Assembly (NCBI RefSeq): GCF_010671925.1
Contig: NZ_JAAHIH010000008.1
Coordinates: forward strand, 278,045-342,044
Direction of reading: 5' to 3'
From: Moorena sp. SIOASIH
GTDB lineage: Bacteria; Cyanobacteriota; Cyanobacteriia; Cyanobacteriales; Coleofasciculaceae
Length of the DNA: 64,000 bases
Shown: piece by piece, positions 48,953 to 57,371 of the stretch
Position numbering within the stretch: the stretch's first letter is position 1
Layout: each line of letters begins with the position of its first letter
Notes under the pieces: generated by a model
Databases searched by the model: none
Told to the model about the DNA's origin: nothing
What the model saw: only the letters and a program-made list of their open reading frames with translations
Position numbers and translations under genes: made by a program

Positions 48953-49472
48953 AATTGTCCTCACACCATATAATTAACGCTAATCATTGAGGGTAATCAT
49001 GATTACCCCACAGCTTTAACTATGATCAGCTTCGCCGATAAATTATACCGAGTTGCATTCAAAGAGAGTAGATTGGTTGGATAGGGAGATAGGGAGATAG
49101 GGAGATAGGTAGATAGGGAGATAGGTAGATAGGGAGATAGGCGGAAGAGAAAGTTGTACGTTTGACCGCAACTTGGTATTAATAATACTGTTGGTGAATT
49201 GCTTAAAATCCTAGACTTCCCTGCAGTTGTCGGTTTCCCTACTTATTGGAGCCAGTGTTAAGTACCTAGACATAAATAAACGGAACTGTATTAACTTTTT
49301 TAAAGCCGCCAGAAGTCTATCTATTCCCTGTTCCCTATCTCGACAGTTAAACCTAATTTTGTCCGACTATAGCGCTTTCTAGCCTAATGAGGTAGACAGG
49401 TTTTTTCCCTCTTGCCTCTTGCCTCTTGCCTCTTGCCTGCTCCCTGTCCCCTGTTCCCTGTTCCCTGTTCCC
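48953..49472. other. Intergenic stretch between hpnH and hpnA with repeat arrays
   Basis: Contains a GATAGGGAGATAGG array (49080-49142), a short TTCCCTG run near 49325, and a family T left end (49368, TATAGCGCTTTCTAGC, GAGGTAGACAGG) followed by CTTGCCT and CCTGTTC arrays. These reach the hpnA stop codon, and no right end is present. The hpnH promoter may lie near 48990. Confidence 0.55.
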
Positions 49473-50444
49473 TTAGCTAAACCAATCAACAGCATCCTTG
49501 AGGGCTTTCCTAATGGAAGATTGGGGTAACCCTAACTCTGTAACCGCTTTCGAGGCATCGTAATACATTGGGTGTTGTGCCATCCGCACCCCATTGAGCG
49601 GAATAGAAGGGGTTTTCCCAAAAGCAGTCAACACGCACTCATCAATCCAAGCCATACTCAGCGGTAGCCAGACCGGAACAGTTTTTTGAGGCGCACTCAA
49701 TCCAGTAATTTCCGCAAGTTGCTCCAATAACGATTTGAAAGATAGATTTTGGTTACCTAAAATATAGCGATCGCCTTTTTTCCCCCGGTCCAAGGCCAAC
49801 AGGTGACCCTGAGCCACATCCCGCACATCAATAAAATTTAATCCCGTATCCAAATAAAAGGGCATGTTTTGCTGTAAGAAGCGCACAATAATTTCTCCGG
49901 TAGGAGTTGGCTTAATATCCATTGGACCAATGGGAGCGCTAGGATTAACAATCACCACATCTTGACCAGATTGGGCTGCCTTGATCGCTTCCCGTTCAGC
50001 AAAAAACTTAGATTTTTTATAGTCACCCACCAATTTCTCTACAGGACTCTGATGGGTTTCATCCACAATTTCCCCAGGTTTACCCACACCAATAGCCGCT
50101 ACTGAACTCGTGTAAACAGTGCGTTCAATCCCAGCTTTAGCAGAACTTTGTAGCACATTACGGGTTCCCTGGACATTGTTACGATAGAGTAAATCTCGAT
50201 CCGCTTGCCACAGGGAATAATGGGCAGCGACATGAAATAATACCTGACATCCCTGCATCAGTTCGGACAAGCCTGGATCGTTTAAGTCACCGATAACGAC
50301 TTCTATATCTAGACCCTGGAGGTTATCGAGTTGGCTAGTAGGGCGCACCAGAGCTCGCACGGAGTATCCTGCTTCAAGTAGCGATCGCACAACATGAGCA
50401 CCGATAAATCCTGTTCCTCCAGTGACGAAAGCTTTGATTGCCAT
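49473..50444 (-). CDS. hpnA: Hopanoid-associated sugar epimerase HpnA
   Basis: A 323-residue NAD-dependent epimerase/dehydratase of the extended SDR family. It has the Rossmann motif VTGGTGFIGAHVVRSLLE, the active-site pair YTSSVAAIG and a YKKSK motif (Tyr-x-x-x-Lys, about 143-147). The family is named for its place in hopanoid gene clusters, and here it lies upstream of hpnH. The start codon is four bases after the stop of the RND gene, so both are on one transcript. The true substrate of HpnA is not settled. The 3' end is butted by a repeat array. Confidence 0.9.
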   Translation of the reverse strand: MAIKAFVTGGTGFIGAHVVRSLLEAGYSVRALVRPTSQLDNLQGLDIEVVIGDLNDPGLSELMQGCQVLFHVAAHYSLWQADRDLLYRNNVQGTRNVLQSSAKAGIERTVYTSSVAAIGVGKPGEIVDETHQSPVEKLVGDYKKSKFFAEREAIKAAQSGQDVVIVNPSAPIGPMDIKPTPTGEIIVRFLQQNMPFYLDTGLNFIDVRDVAQGHLLALDRGKKGDRYILGNQNLSFKSLLEQLAEITGLSAPQKTVPVWLPLSMAWIDECVLTAFGKTPSIPLNGVRMAQHPMYYDASKAVTELGLPQSSIRKALKDAVDWFS

Positions 50445-50448
50445 TGAT

Positions 50449-53436
50449 TTAGCCCCTCTCTTTCCCGATTCCGTACTTCTTACCAGAAAATAATCCTACC
50501 CAGCAATCTTCCAGCAGGCTATACAATACTGGTACAACAATCAAACTCAATAACGTAGACGTAAGCAATCCACCAATAATTGCCACAGCCATCGGTTGTC
50601 GCAATTCTGCTCCTGCGCCAAAGCCCAATGCCAAGGGCAACATTCCCAAAATAGTCGAAGCAGTAGTCATTATAATCGGTCGCAAACGCACCACTCCCGT
50701 TTGCAGAATTGCCTCAGTGCGACTTAACCCAGCTCGACGAAGTTGGTTAACATAATCCATCAGCAAAAGCGCATTTTTGTCAAGTAGTCCCAGCAAAAAA
50801 ATTAGACCAATCAGGGAAATCATGCCAAAATCACTTTGGGTGATCAGAAGTGCCAGCATTGCTCCCACAATGGATAAAGGCAAAGACAAGCCCACCACCA
50901 TCGGTTCTAACAATCGACCAAAAGGCAAAATCAGCACTAGCAGCATACAGGTAACAGACAAGGTCAAGGTGCCAGCAAAACTCCCCAACACATGACTACT
51001 CAGAGCCGAATCCCCCCACAGTTGTAACCTCACACCATCCGGTAAAACTAATTTGGCAAGCTTTACCACCTCCTCAGTCGCATCTCCCAACCTTTGACCC
51101 TGGTTAAGGCTAGCACGAACATAAACCCCTCGCTGACCATTAACATGCTCAATCTCAGTAATCGTATTGCCTCGATTATTCTGACCTGTTGCCTCTACAT
51201 CCACTAATCCTGGTAATGTCTCAATCCGAGTTTTGAGATCCGCAGCAGTATTGCCTAACACCTCTAAATCATCACCCAATAAAGCAACTTGAACCGGTTT
51301 TTGAGTAGGTAGTTCAATAAACTGAATATCTTCAACACTAGTAGTTACACCAGAGATCTTCGGCAAAGCAGCCCGGATTTTTTCCTGAACCTGAGCAGTA
51401 GTATATTGGCGATTACGTTTAAGTTTGACCTGAAGGTTACCTTTGTTGGGATCACCCTGTACCCCCACAACCGTATATACCGATTCCACCTCAGGGAAAG
51501 CCAGCACCGCCTCTTCCAACTGCTTAGCCACCTGCTCAGATTGCTTCAGTAGCAATGTGATCCCACTTTTAATCGGAAATAGACCATTAAACCCTGACTT
51601 TGATAGTTGTGGTTTTGATAGTTGTGGTTTTAGCTGCTCCCTAAGGTCTGGATTAGTATCTGAATTAGTATCTGAATTAGTATCTGAATTACTTAATGGC
51701 TTTGACTCCTCACTGTTAGTATCAAACCCTCCCAAATTCAGAATCTTATCAATTAAATTACCAAACTGAGACCTACTAGGTATCTGAGGCAACGGTGCCG
51801 TATAGGTAATCATAAATTCCCCTCGGTCTAGGGTAGGAATAAACCCCTGAGGAATTAGGGGAATCAGGGAAATCCCAGCCACAAAGATCAATACCGCTAA
51901 TGCCACTACAAATTTCCGATGCCCCAGGGACCAGCCCAGCAAATCAGGGTACTTAGGATTAGACCTCAACCAAAAGTCGAAAACTACTGTTGATAATTTT
52001 TTCCTGTTTCCGTCTTGATGCAGTCGCTCATGGGGGAAACCCCCAAGACCGCGCTGCATCGCTGTTCCCTGTTCCCTTTTCCCCTGCCTAGGTTTAAGCC
52101 AATAAACCGCAAGAACTGGGCACAAGGTCCGAGCAACTAGCAAAGAGGTCAGAACTGCTGCCGAAACCGTCAGACCAAAGGGTTTAAAGAACTGTCCTAA
52201 GTTACCACCCATTAAACCAACCGGTAGAAATACGGCCACAATGGTCAAAGTAGAAGCAGAAACCGTCAGACCAATTTCATTAGTAGCAGAAAGAGCAGCT
52301 TGTCGAGGAGACTCCCCAGCCTCCAGGTGCCGAGAAATGTTCTCGACTTCTACAATGGCATCATCAATGATAATCCCAATTACCAGAGCCAAAGCTAGTA
52401 GAGTAATGGTTTCGAGATTGAACCCATAGATAGCCATCACGATAGCGGTTCCCAGTAGGGAAATCGGAATTGCCAAGGCAGTAATTAGGGTGGCACGCCA
52501 GTTGCGCAAGAAAGTAAAAATTACCAACACTGCCAGAACAATTGCCAGTACTAAACCATCAATAGTAGATTGAGTCGCTTCCCGGATATAGTTAGCTTGA
52601 GTGACTGCTAAGACTAACTGCACCTCTGGCAAACTACCTTGTAGTCTTTGCACCGCTTCCTCTACCCGACTAACCACATCTAAGGTATTAGCATCACCCC
52701 CTTTGATCACCTGAAAAGCCAAAGCTTCCTGTCCATTGAAGCGAATCCGAGTCGGGGTAATGGGTATGGGAGATTCGGGACTATCTCGCGGCTGTTCCTC
52801 CTTAATAATTTCTGGTGCTTGTTTGGTCAACTCTGAGCCAGAATTGAGAGCCGTAAACGTAGTTTCCCCCCCTCCCAACAAATTGACTTTCAGAACTCCT
52901 GGAAGTTGAGCAATCTCTGGTAAAATACTAGTCTTAGCAATCTCAGCTAATTCCTTCAGGTCTTTAGTATCACTCTTGATGGTGTAGCTAACGGCAGAGG
53001 ATTCGTTCAAATTGAAGGGAATGACCTGAAAGGTTGCACCTTCAGGAAGAGCAATTTGCCACAGTGTCTTTTCAACCTCCATTGAAGAGGAGTTGAGATT
53101 GGTTCCGACATCGAAATAGAGGGTAACCACCGTTCGACCAGGGTAGGTTGAAGAAACCATCTGATCGAGTCCTGCCAAAGGCAAAAGCCTTTCCTCAATC
53201 GGTCGAGTCAGTTTCTGCTCCGTTTCCACGGCAGTCTCCAATGGCACTTGAGCATTGACCACCACCACGGGAAACGTAATATCGGGGAATAGGGCATACT
53301 TAAGGGAACTGAACGCCAAAAGCCCAGCCACAACCATTGCGATCCAAAAACCGATGGTTACTCGGGAATACTTAATGGCTAACCGAGAAATATTGAACCG
53401 CTCTCGTAAGACCTTGAGGGAACTCAACTTGACCAT
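50449..53436 (-). CDS. RND family efflux transporter (HAE1-like)
   Basis: A 995-residue inner membrane pump with the usual two halves: an N-terminal helix (FWIAMVVAGLLAFSSLKYAL, PDITFPVVVVNAQVP), a large periplasmic domain, and helices with GIIIDDAIVEVENISRHLE, the conserved acidic motif in helix 4. A second half follows after about residue 510. Two oddities are seen. An interspersed palindrome (52017-52060) is inserted in frame in the cytoplasmic loop between the halves, giving AMQRGLGGFPHERLHQ. A 12-bp tandem repeat also gives DTNSDTNSDTNPD. It is co-transcribed with hpnA, so lipid or hopanoid export is possible, but it is not the HpnN subfamily as far as I can tell. Confidence 0.85.
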   Translation of the reverse strand: MVKLSSLKVLRERFNISRLAIKYSRVTIGFWIAMVVAGLLAFSSLKYALFPDITFPVVVVNAQVPLETAVETEQKLTRPIEERLLPLAGLDQMVSSTYPGRTVVTLYFDVGTNLNSSSMEVEKTLWQIALPEGATFQVIPFNLNESSAVSYTIKSDTKDLKELAEIAKTSILPEIAQLPGVLKVNLLGGGETTFTALNSGSELTKQAPEIIKEEQPRDSPESPIPITPTRIRFNGQEALAFQVIKGGDANTLDVVSRVEEAVQRLQGSLPEVQLVLAVTQANYIREATQSTIDGLVLAIVLAVLVIFTFLRNWRATLITALAIPISLLGTAIVMAIYGFNLETITLLALALVIGIIIDDAIVEVENISRHLEAGESPRQAALSATNEIGLTVSASTLTIVAVFLPVGLMGGNLGQFFKPFGLTVSAAVLTSLLVARTLCPVLAVYWLKPRQGKREQGTAMQRGLGGFPHERLHQDGNRKKLSTVVFDFWLRSNPKYPDLLGWSLGHRKFVVALAVLIFVAGISLIPLIPQGFIPTLDRGEFMITYTAPLPQIPSRSQFGNLIDKILNLGGFDTNSEESKPLSNSDTNSDTNSDTNPDLREQLKPQLSKPQLSKSGFNGLFPIKSGITLLLKQSEQVAKQLEEAVLAFPEVESVYTVVGVQGDPNKGNLQVKLKRNRQYTTAQVQEKIRAALPKISGVTTSVEDIQFIELPTQKPVQVALLGDDLEVLGNTAADLKTRIETLPGLVDVEATGQNNRGNTITEIEHVNGQRGVYVRASLNQGQRLGDATEEVVKLAKLVLPDGVRLQLWGDSALSSHVLGSFAGTLTLSVTCMLLVLILPFGRLLEPMVVGLSLPLSIVGAMLALLITQSDFGMISLIGLIFLLGLLDKNALLLMDYVNQLRRAGLSRTEAILQTGVVRLRPIIMTTASTILGMLPLALGFGAGAELRQPMAVAIIGGLLTSTLLSLIVVPVLYSLLEDCWVGLFSGKKYGIGKERG
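52017..52060. repeat. Interspersed palindrome inside the RND gene
   Basis: GATGCAG, then GGGGGAAACCCCC, then CTGCATC: the same palindrome as at 47013-47057, here 44 bp. It is read through in frame. The flanking TTCCCTG/TTCCCTT heptamers belong to the same insertion and encode GKREQGT. Confidence 0.8.
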
Positions 53437-53672
53437 TGAAGAGAATTATGTTAATTCACTGCTTCCTTAGGATATACTAGGAGCGATTGGCTATAAGATC
53501 GGATTAGATTATCAAGACATCGGATTGACCCAGTAGCGCCACACTTCCCTAAGACACTTGCTAGCAATGGATAAAGCTCTAGACCAAGCTATTGAGTTCT
53601 TAACAAGCCCATCGGTGACCCCCCCGACCTCATCAGCTGTAGTCGAGGCACTACCAAGAAATCCGGGAATGT

Positions 53673-55195
53673 GAGAGCCCCTTCTTTCGCGCGTAGGGGA
53701 TGAAACAGACGCGGCGGGTTTCAACCCGCCGTATCCATTCAAGTTATAATAATAAGTAAGGAGGTGATAGAAATATGTACAGAACAATTCCAATCAAAGC
53801 GACATTCACGGACGAAGAAAATGCTTTTTGGTTATTTCAGTGCGAACAGGCCAATAGTTTGTGGAATTGTGCCACCTATTACTCCAAGCAAAAACATTAT
53901 AGTTGGTTGGAGCAGCAACCAGAAGCATTGACAACTTACTGGCGCGGAGACGATCTAAGGTACGGATGGAAAACGTACAAGTGCGCTGTGAAGTATGCTG
54001 AGCTATGTAAAAGCTTTAAAGAAAACCCTCATTACAAGGCTATGGCGGCTCAATCAGCGCAACAAACCCTCAAAACTGTAGCCGAGTCAATTGCTAGCTA
54101 TAACCAATTAGTCGGCCTTTACTATAAAGGTCAGGTAGATAGACCAAAGCTGATCAGGTATCGCCAAAAAGGGGGTCTAGCTGCTGTTACCTTTCCTCGC
54201 CAGGCACTTACTTACAAAAAAGGTTTATTTTATCCGTCCATTAGCAAAGAAAGTAAGCCAGAATTACTTACTGAAATCACCTTAGAGCCACCAGGGTTCA
54301 TAGATCCAGACTGGGTAAAAGAGGTAACCATTCGCCCATATCTAGGACAGCTCTGGATCAATTGGGTTATTGATAATGAAAAGCAACCAGTAGAACAAAA
54401 TTCTAATTTGGATTATTCTCAAGCTTGGAGCTTTGATCATGGTGGAGATAATTGGCTGACCGGAGTTTCAACTCATGGGAAAAGCCTAATTATTGATGGC
54501 AGAAAGATCAAATCTATCAATCAGGGTTATGCCCGGTTGGTTGCTAAATACAAAGCCGGTAAGCCCGATTTTTATTGGGATGCGAACCTGGATAGGGTTC
54601 AAAGAAAACGCAATAACCAGATGCGTGATGCGATCAACAAAGCTGCCCGTTTTATTATCAATCGGTGTTTGAGTGATCGTGTTGGAAATCTAATTATTGG
54701 GTGGAATGAACGACAAAAAAATTCAATAAATATGGGCAGACGGGGAAATCAAAACTTCGTCGTAATTCCCACTAAAAGACTCATTGAGCGATTAAAGCAA
54801 CTAGCCTGCGAATATGGAATAAAACTAACAGTTACCGAAGAAGCGTACACCAGTAAAGCGTCTTACCTAGATGACGACAGCCTCCCAAAACATGGTGAAA
54901 AACCCCAAGGATGGACACCGTCAGGAAAACGGGTAAAGCGTGGAATGTACAAAACTTCTTTTGGTGACCTGGTAAATGCGGATTGCAATGGTGCCGCCAA
55001 TATCGCCAGGAAAGTAGCCACACAGTTAGGTCTCGACCTTACCAAGGTGGGTAGAGGGAGCTTGACACTCCCACATCGATATGATCTTTTTGGATCTCTG
55101 TCTAGATCATATCGAACAAGATGTGGAGCGACACGGTTTCAACCTGCCGCGTAACAACCTTGTAGAATCCCCCGTGTTTCAACCGGGGGAGATGT
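53673..55195 (+). mobile_element. IS200/IS605-type element with tnpB, second lineage
   Basis: The left end has a GGCGGGTTTCAACCCGCC hairpin (about 53711-53728). The right end has CCCCCGTGTTTCAACCGGGGG (about 55169-55189) followed by AGATGTCAA. A 10-bp inverted repeat CGATATGATC/GATCATATCG lies in the 3' part of tnpB. No tnpA is present. Exact outer ends may differ by a few bases. It lies within a small host gene. Confidence 0.7.
53775..55154 (+). CDS. tnpB: RNA-guided endonuclease TnpB, subfamily without zinc ribbon
   Basis: A 459-residue TnpB-type protein with an excellent Shine-Dalgarno AGGAGGTGAT seven bases before the ATG. RuvC-I reads AWSFDHGGDNWLTGVST, RuvC-II reads LIIGWNERQKNSINMG, and RuvC-III reads NADCNGAANIARK, so all three acidic residues are present. 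The CxxC zinc ribbon of the other tnpB is absent and replaced by EEAYTSKASYLDDDSLPKHG, a feature of one known TnpB branch. It is therefore distant from the copy at 10402. The flanking hairpins also differ. It interrupts a small gene. Confidence 0.88.
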   Translation: MYRTIPIKATFTDEENAFWLFQCEQANSLWNCATYYSKQKHYSWLEQQPEALTTYWRGDDLRYGWKTYKCAVKYAELCKSFKENPHYKAMAAQSAQQTLKTVAESIASYNQLVGLYYKGQVDRPKLIRYRQKGGLAAVTFPRQALTYKKGLFYPSISKESKPELLTEITLEPPGFIDPDWVKEVTIRPYLGQLWINWVIDNEKQPVEQNSNLDYSQAWSFDHGGDNWLTGVSTHGKSLIIDGRKIKSINQGYARLVAKYKAGKPDFYWDANLDRVQRKRNNQMRDAINKAARFIINRCLSDRVGNLIIGWNERQKNSINMGRRGNQNFVVIPTKRLIERLKQLACEYGIKLTVTEEAYTSKASYLDDDSLPKHGEKPQGWTPSGKRVKRGMYKTSFGDLVNADCNGAANIARKVATQLGLDLTKVGRGSLTLPHRYDLFGSLSRSYRTRCGATRFQPAA

Positions 55196-55405
55196 CAATT
55201 CAGGCAGAGACAACTGCTAAACTAACCAAACTCAGCCATGCCTATTCACAACTGATCGGGACTTGGCGACCGGGAAACTAGGTTCTATGAGCAACCCTTA
55301 AAAGAACAAGCATTCTTCACCTACTTTCTTGTGGAAAACCGTTGCATTGCTGCTAGAGGTCGGGGAGGAGGTTTGGGGGTGTGGACCAAGTAAGCCCTAG
55401 CTCAG

Positions 55406-55990
55406 TTAGATCGGTTCATCAAAGGAACAGGTTTGTGCTATTGCCTTCTGTAACAGCAGACTATACTCTTGCTCATTTACCGTACATGCACCAAACCGTT
55501 CTAGGTGAGAATTCATCATCTGAGCATCAAACAGCAAAAAGTTGCGATCGCGCAACCGTTCTACCAACTTAACCATAGCTACCTTTGAGCCGTCCGGAAT
55601 CCGATAAAACATCGATTCACCAATGAACGCTCCACCAATTACAATGCCCAAAATTCCTCCTGCCAGCTGATTTCCCTGCCAAGTTTCAAAGCTGTAGGCC
55701 CATCCAGCCTTATAAAATTGCCAATAAATTTCTTTAAGTTCTGGAGAAATCCAAGTTGTTTCACGGTCAGCACAACCAGTCATTACCCCTAAAAAGTCTC
55801 GGTTAATGCTGACACTAAATCGTTCCTGATTTAGGACACGACGCAGAGATTTAGGATAGCGAAACCGCTCATCCAGTGGGATTATAGCACGTTCACGGCT
55901 TGAGTACCAGCCTAAATTACCAGTATCATCTGCCATCAGGAAATAGCCTTGAGCATACCCTTGAATTAAGTAATCAATATCGATTTCCAT
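55406..55990 (-). CDS. aat: Leucyl/phenylalanyl-tRNA-protein transferase
   Basis: A 194-residue enzyme that moves Leu or Phe from tRNA to N-terminal Lys or Arg of proteins, marking them for ClpS/ClpAP degradation (N-degron pathway). The family pattern is clear: YAQGYFLMADDTGNLGWYSS (usual GYFPMA...WWSP region), RERAIIPLDERFRYPKSLRR, FETWQGNQLAGGILGIVIGG and FIGESMFYRIPDGSKVAMVKL, DAQMMNSHLERFGA. Length is normal for cyanobacteria. It converges with the split small gene upstream on the other strand. Confidence 0.95.
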   Translation of the reverse strand: MEIDIDYLIQGYAQGYFLMADDTGNLGWYSSRERAIIPLDERFRYPKSLRRVLNQERFSVSINRDFLGVMTGCADRETTWISPELKEIYWQFYKAGWAYSFETWQGNQLAGGILGIVIGGAFIGESMFYRIPDGSKVAMVKLVERLRDRNFLLFDAQMMNSHLERFGACTVNEQEYSLLLQKAIAQTCSFDEPI

Positions 55991-56302
55991 TAACAGAAGT
56001 GTGTGAGGAAGAACTAAATTAGTTAGGTAGAACTAAACCTAACATACTAGCGGTTGACACTTCTGTAAAAAAAAATTGGCTTTAAAGAAATCAGGTTTCT
56101 TACCTAGATTAAGGGGTCTAACTAAGTTAGTTTTCACAAACCCAGTTTTTTGACAAAGTTCTCCTCCGTCTCCCCAATCTTCCCACTCTTCCCCCTCTTC
56201 CCTTTACACTTTCCCTTTTCCCCTAATCGTGGCAAGCTGCAAGAATACTCCATCTAAAACTGCTGTATTGCTTCCCTTCCCCCCTACTGGAGAGATAAAG
56301 TC
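55991..56302. other. Divergent intergenic region between aat and the TerB gene
   Basis: It holds the presumed promoters of both flanking genes and a TCTTCCC/CCTCTTCCC pyrimidine tract (56160-56222). No gene or clear structure is seen. Confidence 0.45.
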
Positions 56303-56731
56303 ATGGTTACAAATTCTAGTGTCAAACAGTTGCTCAAAATTTTAATCGGTGCCGCCTGGATAGACGGTAAAGTTCAGGCAGAGGAACGGGAATATCTGTA
56401 TAAAGTCGCTCAGGAATATGGAGTTGCTGACGACCCAGAGATTAAACCGTTACTGTATGAACTCAAAGCTGTGTCAGCAGATGAATGCTACAGTTGGGTG
56501 GAAGAGTATTTAGGCGATCGCCCTAGTCCAGAAGACTATCAGCGCTTGATTGAAGCCCTCAGTGCCTTAATTTATAGCGATGGGCTGGTAGATACAGAAG
56601 AAGCGAAACTTCTGAATCGCTTGCAGTTACTCGACCCCAGCAGTCCATCTCAGCAGTCGAGTAGTCAAAAAGTACTCAAAGCAATTCAAAAAATTTACCG
56701 CCGGTGGATTAATAAGCAGTTTACTGATTGA
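56303..56731 (+). CDS. TerB-like domain protein
   Basis: A 142-residue helical protein of the TerB (tellurite resistance B) fold. Two repeated acidic sites are seen: AAWIDGKVQAEEREYLYKVA (about 17-36) and ALIYSDGLVDTEEAKLLNRL (about 92-111), each with D-G-x-V-x-x-E-E, the metal-binding signature of this family. Cyanobacterial members are small cytosolic proteins without ter operon partners, as here, and their role is not known. The C terminus is Ser/Gln-rich and then basic. A family C element begins 18 bases after the stop. Confidence 0.85.
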   Translation: MVTNSSVKQLLKILIGAAWIDGKVQAEEREYLYKVAQEYGVADDPEIKPLLYELKAVSADECYSWVEEYLGDRPSPEDYQRLIEALSALIYSDGLVDTEEAKLLNRLQLLDPSSPSQQSSSQKVLKAIQKIYRRWINKQFTD

Positions 56732-56749
56732 TTACTGCCTCAGTAGGTC

Positions 56750-57020
56750 GTAAGCATATGCGCTACGCGCACGCTACTTGAGGTGCTATCAGCGTGTCGC
56801 GTATCAGCTATCAGCGGTCAGCGATTAGCGCACAGCTTTGGAATAAAACAAGTAAGCATTGGAATAATGCTGAGTTACCTCCCAGCGTCGTTCGCACAGC
56901 GTGGCCATTCGCGTAGCGTGGCCAAAGGCCAAGGCCAAAGCCTGTGCCACAAGGCTGAACGCGCACGCGTGAGCTTTTAGCTCACGGCTGACGGCTGACG
57001 GCTGACGGCTGAATGCTTAC
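56750..57020. mobile_element. Family C miniature element, copy 4 (271 bp) with target duplication
   Basis: The left end is GTAAGCATATG (partly decayed) and the right end GGCTGAATGCTTAC. A perfect 8-bp direct repeat AGTAGGTC flanks it (56742-56749 and 57021-57028). The interior is a mosaic of CGCGTAGCGTGGCCAAAGGC, GAGCTTTTAGCTCAC and GGCTGAC units. An open frame inside it is not a gene. Confidence 0.8.
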
Positions 57021-57371
57021 AGTAGGTCAGTGGGTCAGTGCTGAGTAATCAGTCCTGAAAAGTTCAGGACTTACTCAGCAACTCTAGCTGTAGGGTCTCG
57101 CTCCGGACTCTCCTACTACACCCCACACCCGGTCAACCAGTCACCCCACCCTCTTGGGCTAATGTGACAATTTTTGATCTGGCAAGTGGTTGGCAACTCA
57201 TGGAATGTTACTAGCGTCAAATTACTCAGATTGTGCGGAAATTATTGCTATTAAACAGGCGCAATCTGGTTTTTTATGCTTATTTTGAGCAAAAAAAACA
57301 ATTTTATTGAACCTAGGAACATCTAGCATCTGATTGGTTCTATTTACTTAAGAACACATTAATTTAAGAGA
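57021..57371. other. Upstream region of the SLH gene
   Basis: Contains a perfect 9-bp-stem hairpin AGTCCTGAA/TTCAGGACT (57051-57071) and an AT-rich segment from 57230 with the presumed promoter. No gene is seen. Confidence 0.45.

Larger units (their letters stand above)
53567..55393 (+). pseudogene. Small gene split by a tnpB element and then frameshifted
   Basis: The left part (53567-53672) reads MDKALDQAIEFLTSPSVTPP, TSSAVVEALPRNPG. The right part (from 55196) reads IQAETTAKLTKLSHAYSQ, LIGTWRPGN. Joining them across the element keeps one frame. One extra base after GN shifts the frame; beyond it the reading RFYEQPLKEQAFFTYFLVEN, RCIAARGRGGGLGVWTK runs to the TAA at 55391-55393. The rebuilt product is about 100 residues and I do not recognise it. 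It is now inactive through insertion plus frameshift. Confidence 0.6.

Noticed and set aside
56783..56980. Plus-strand open frame of 65 codons
   Set aside because: Lies wholly inside a family C element.
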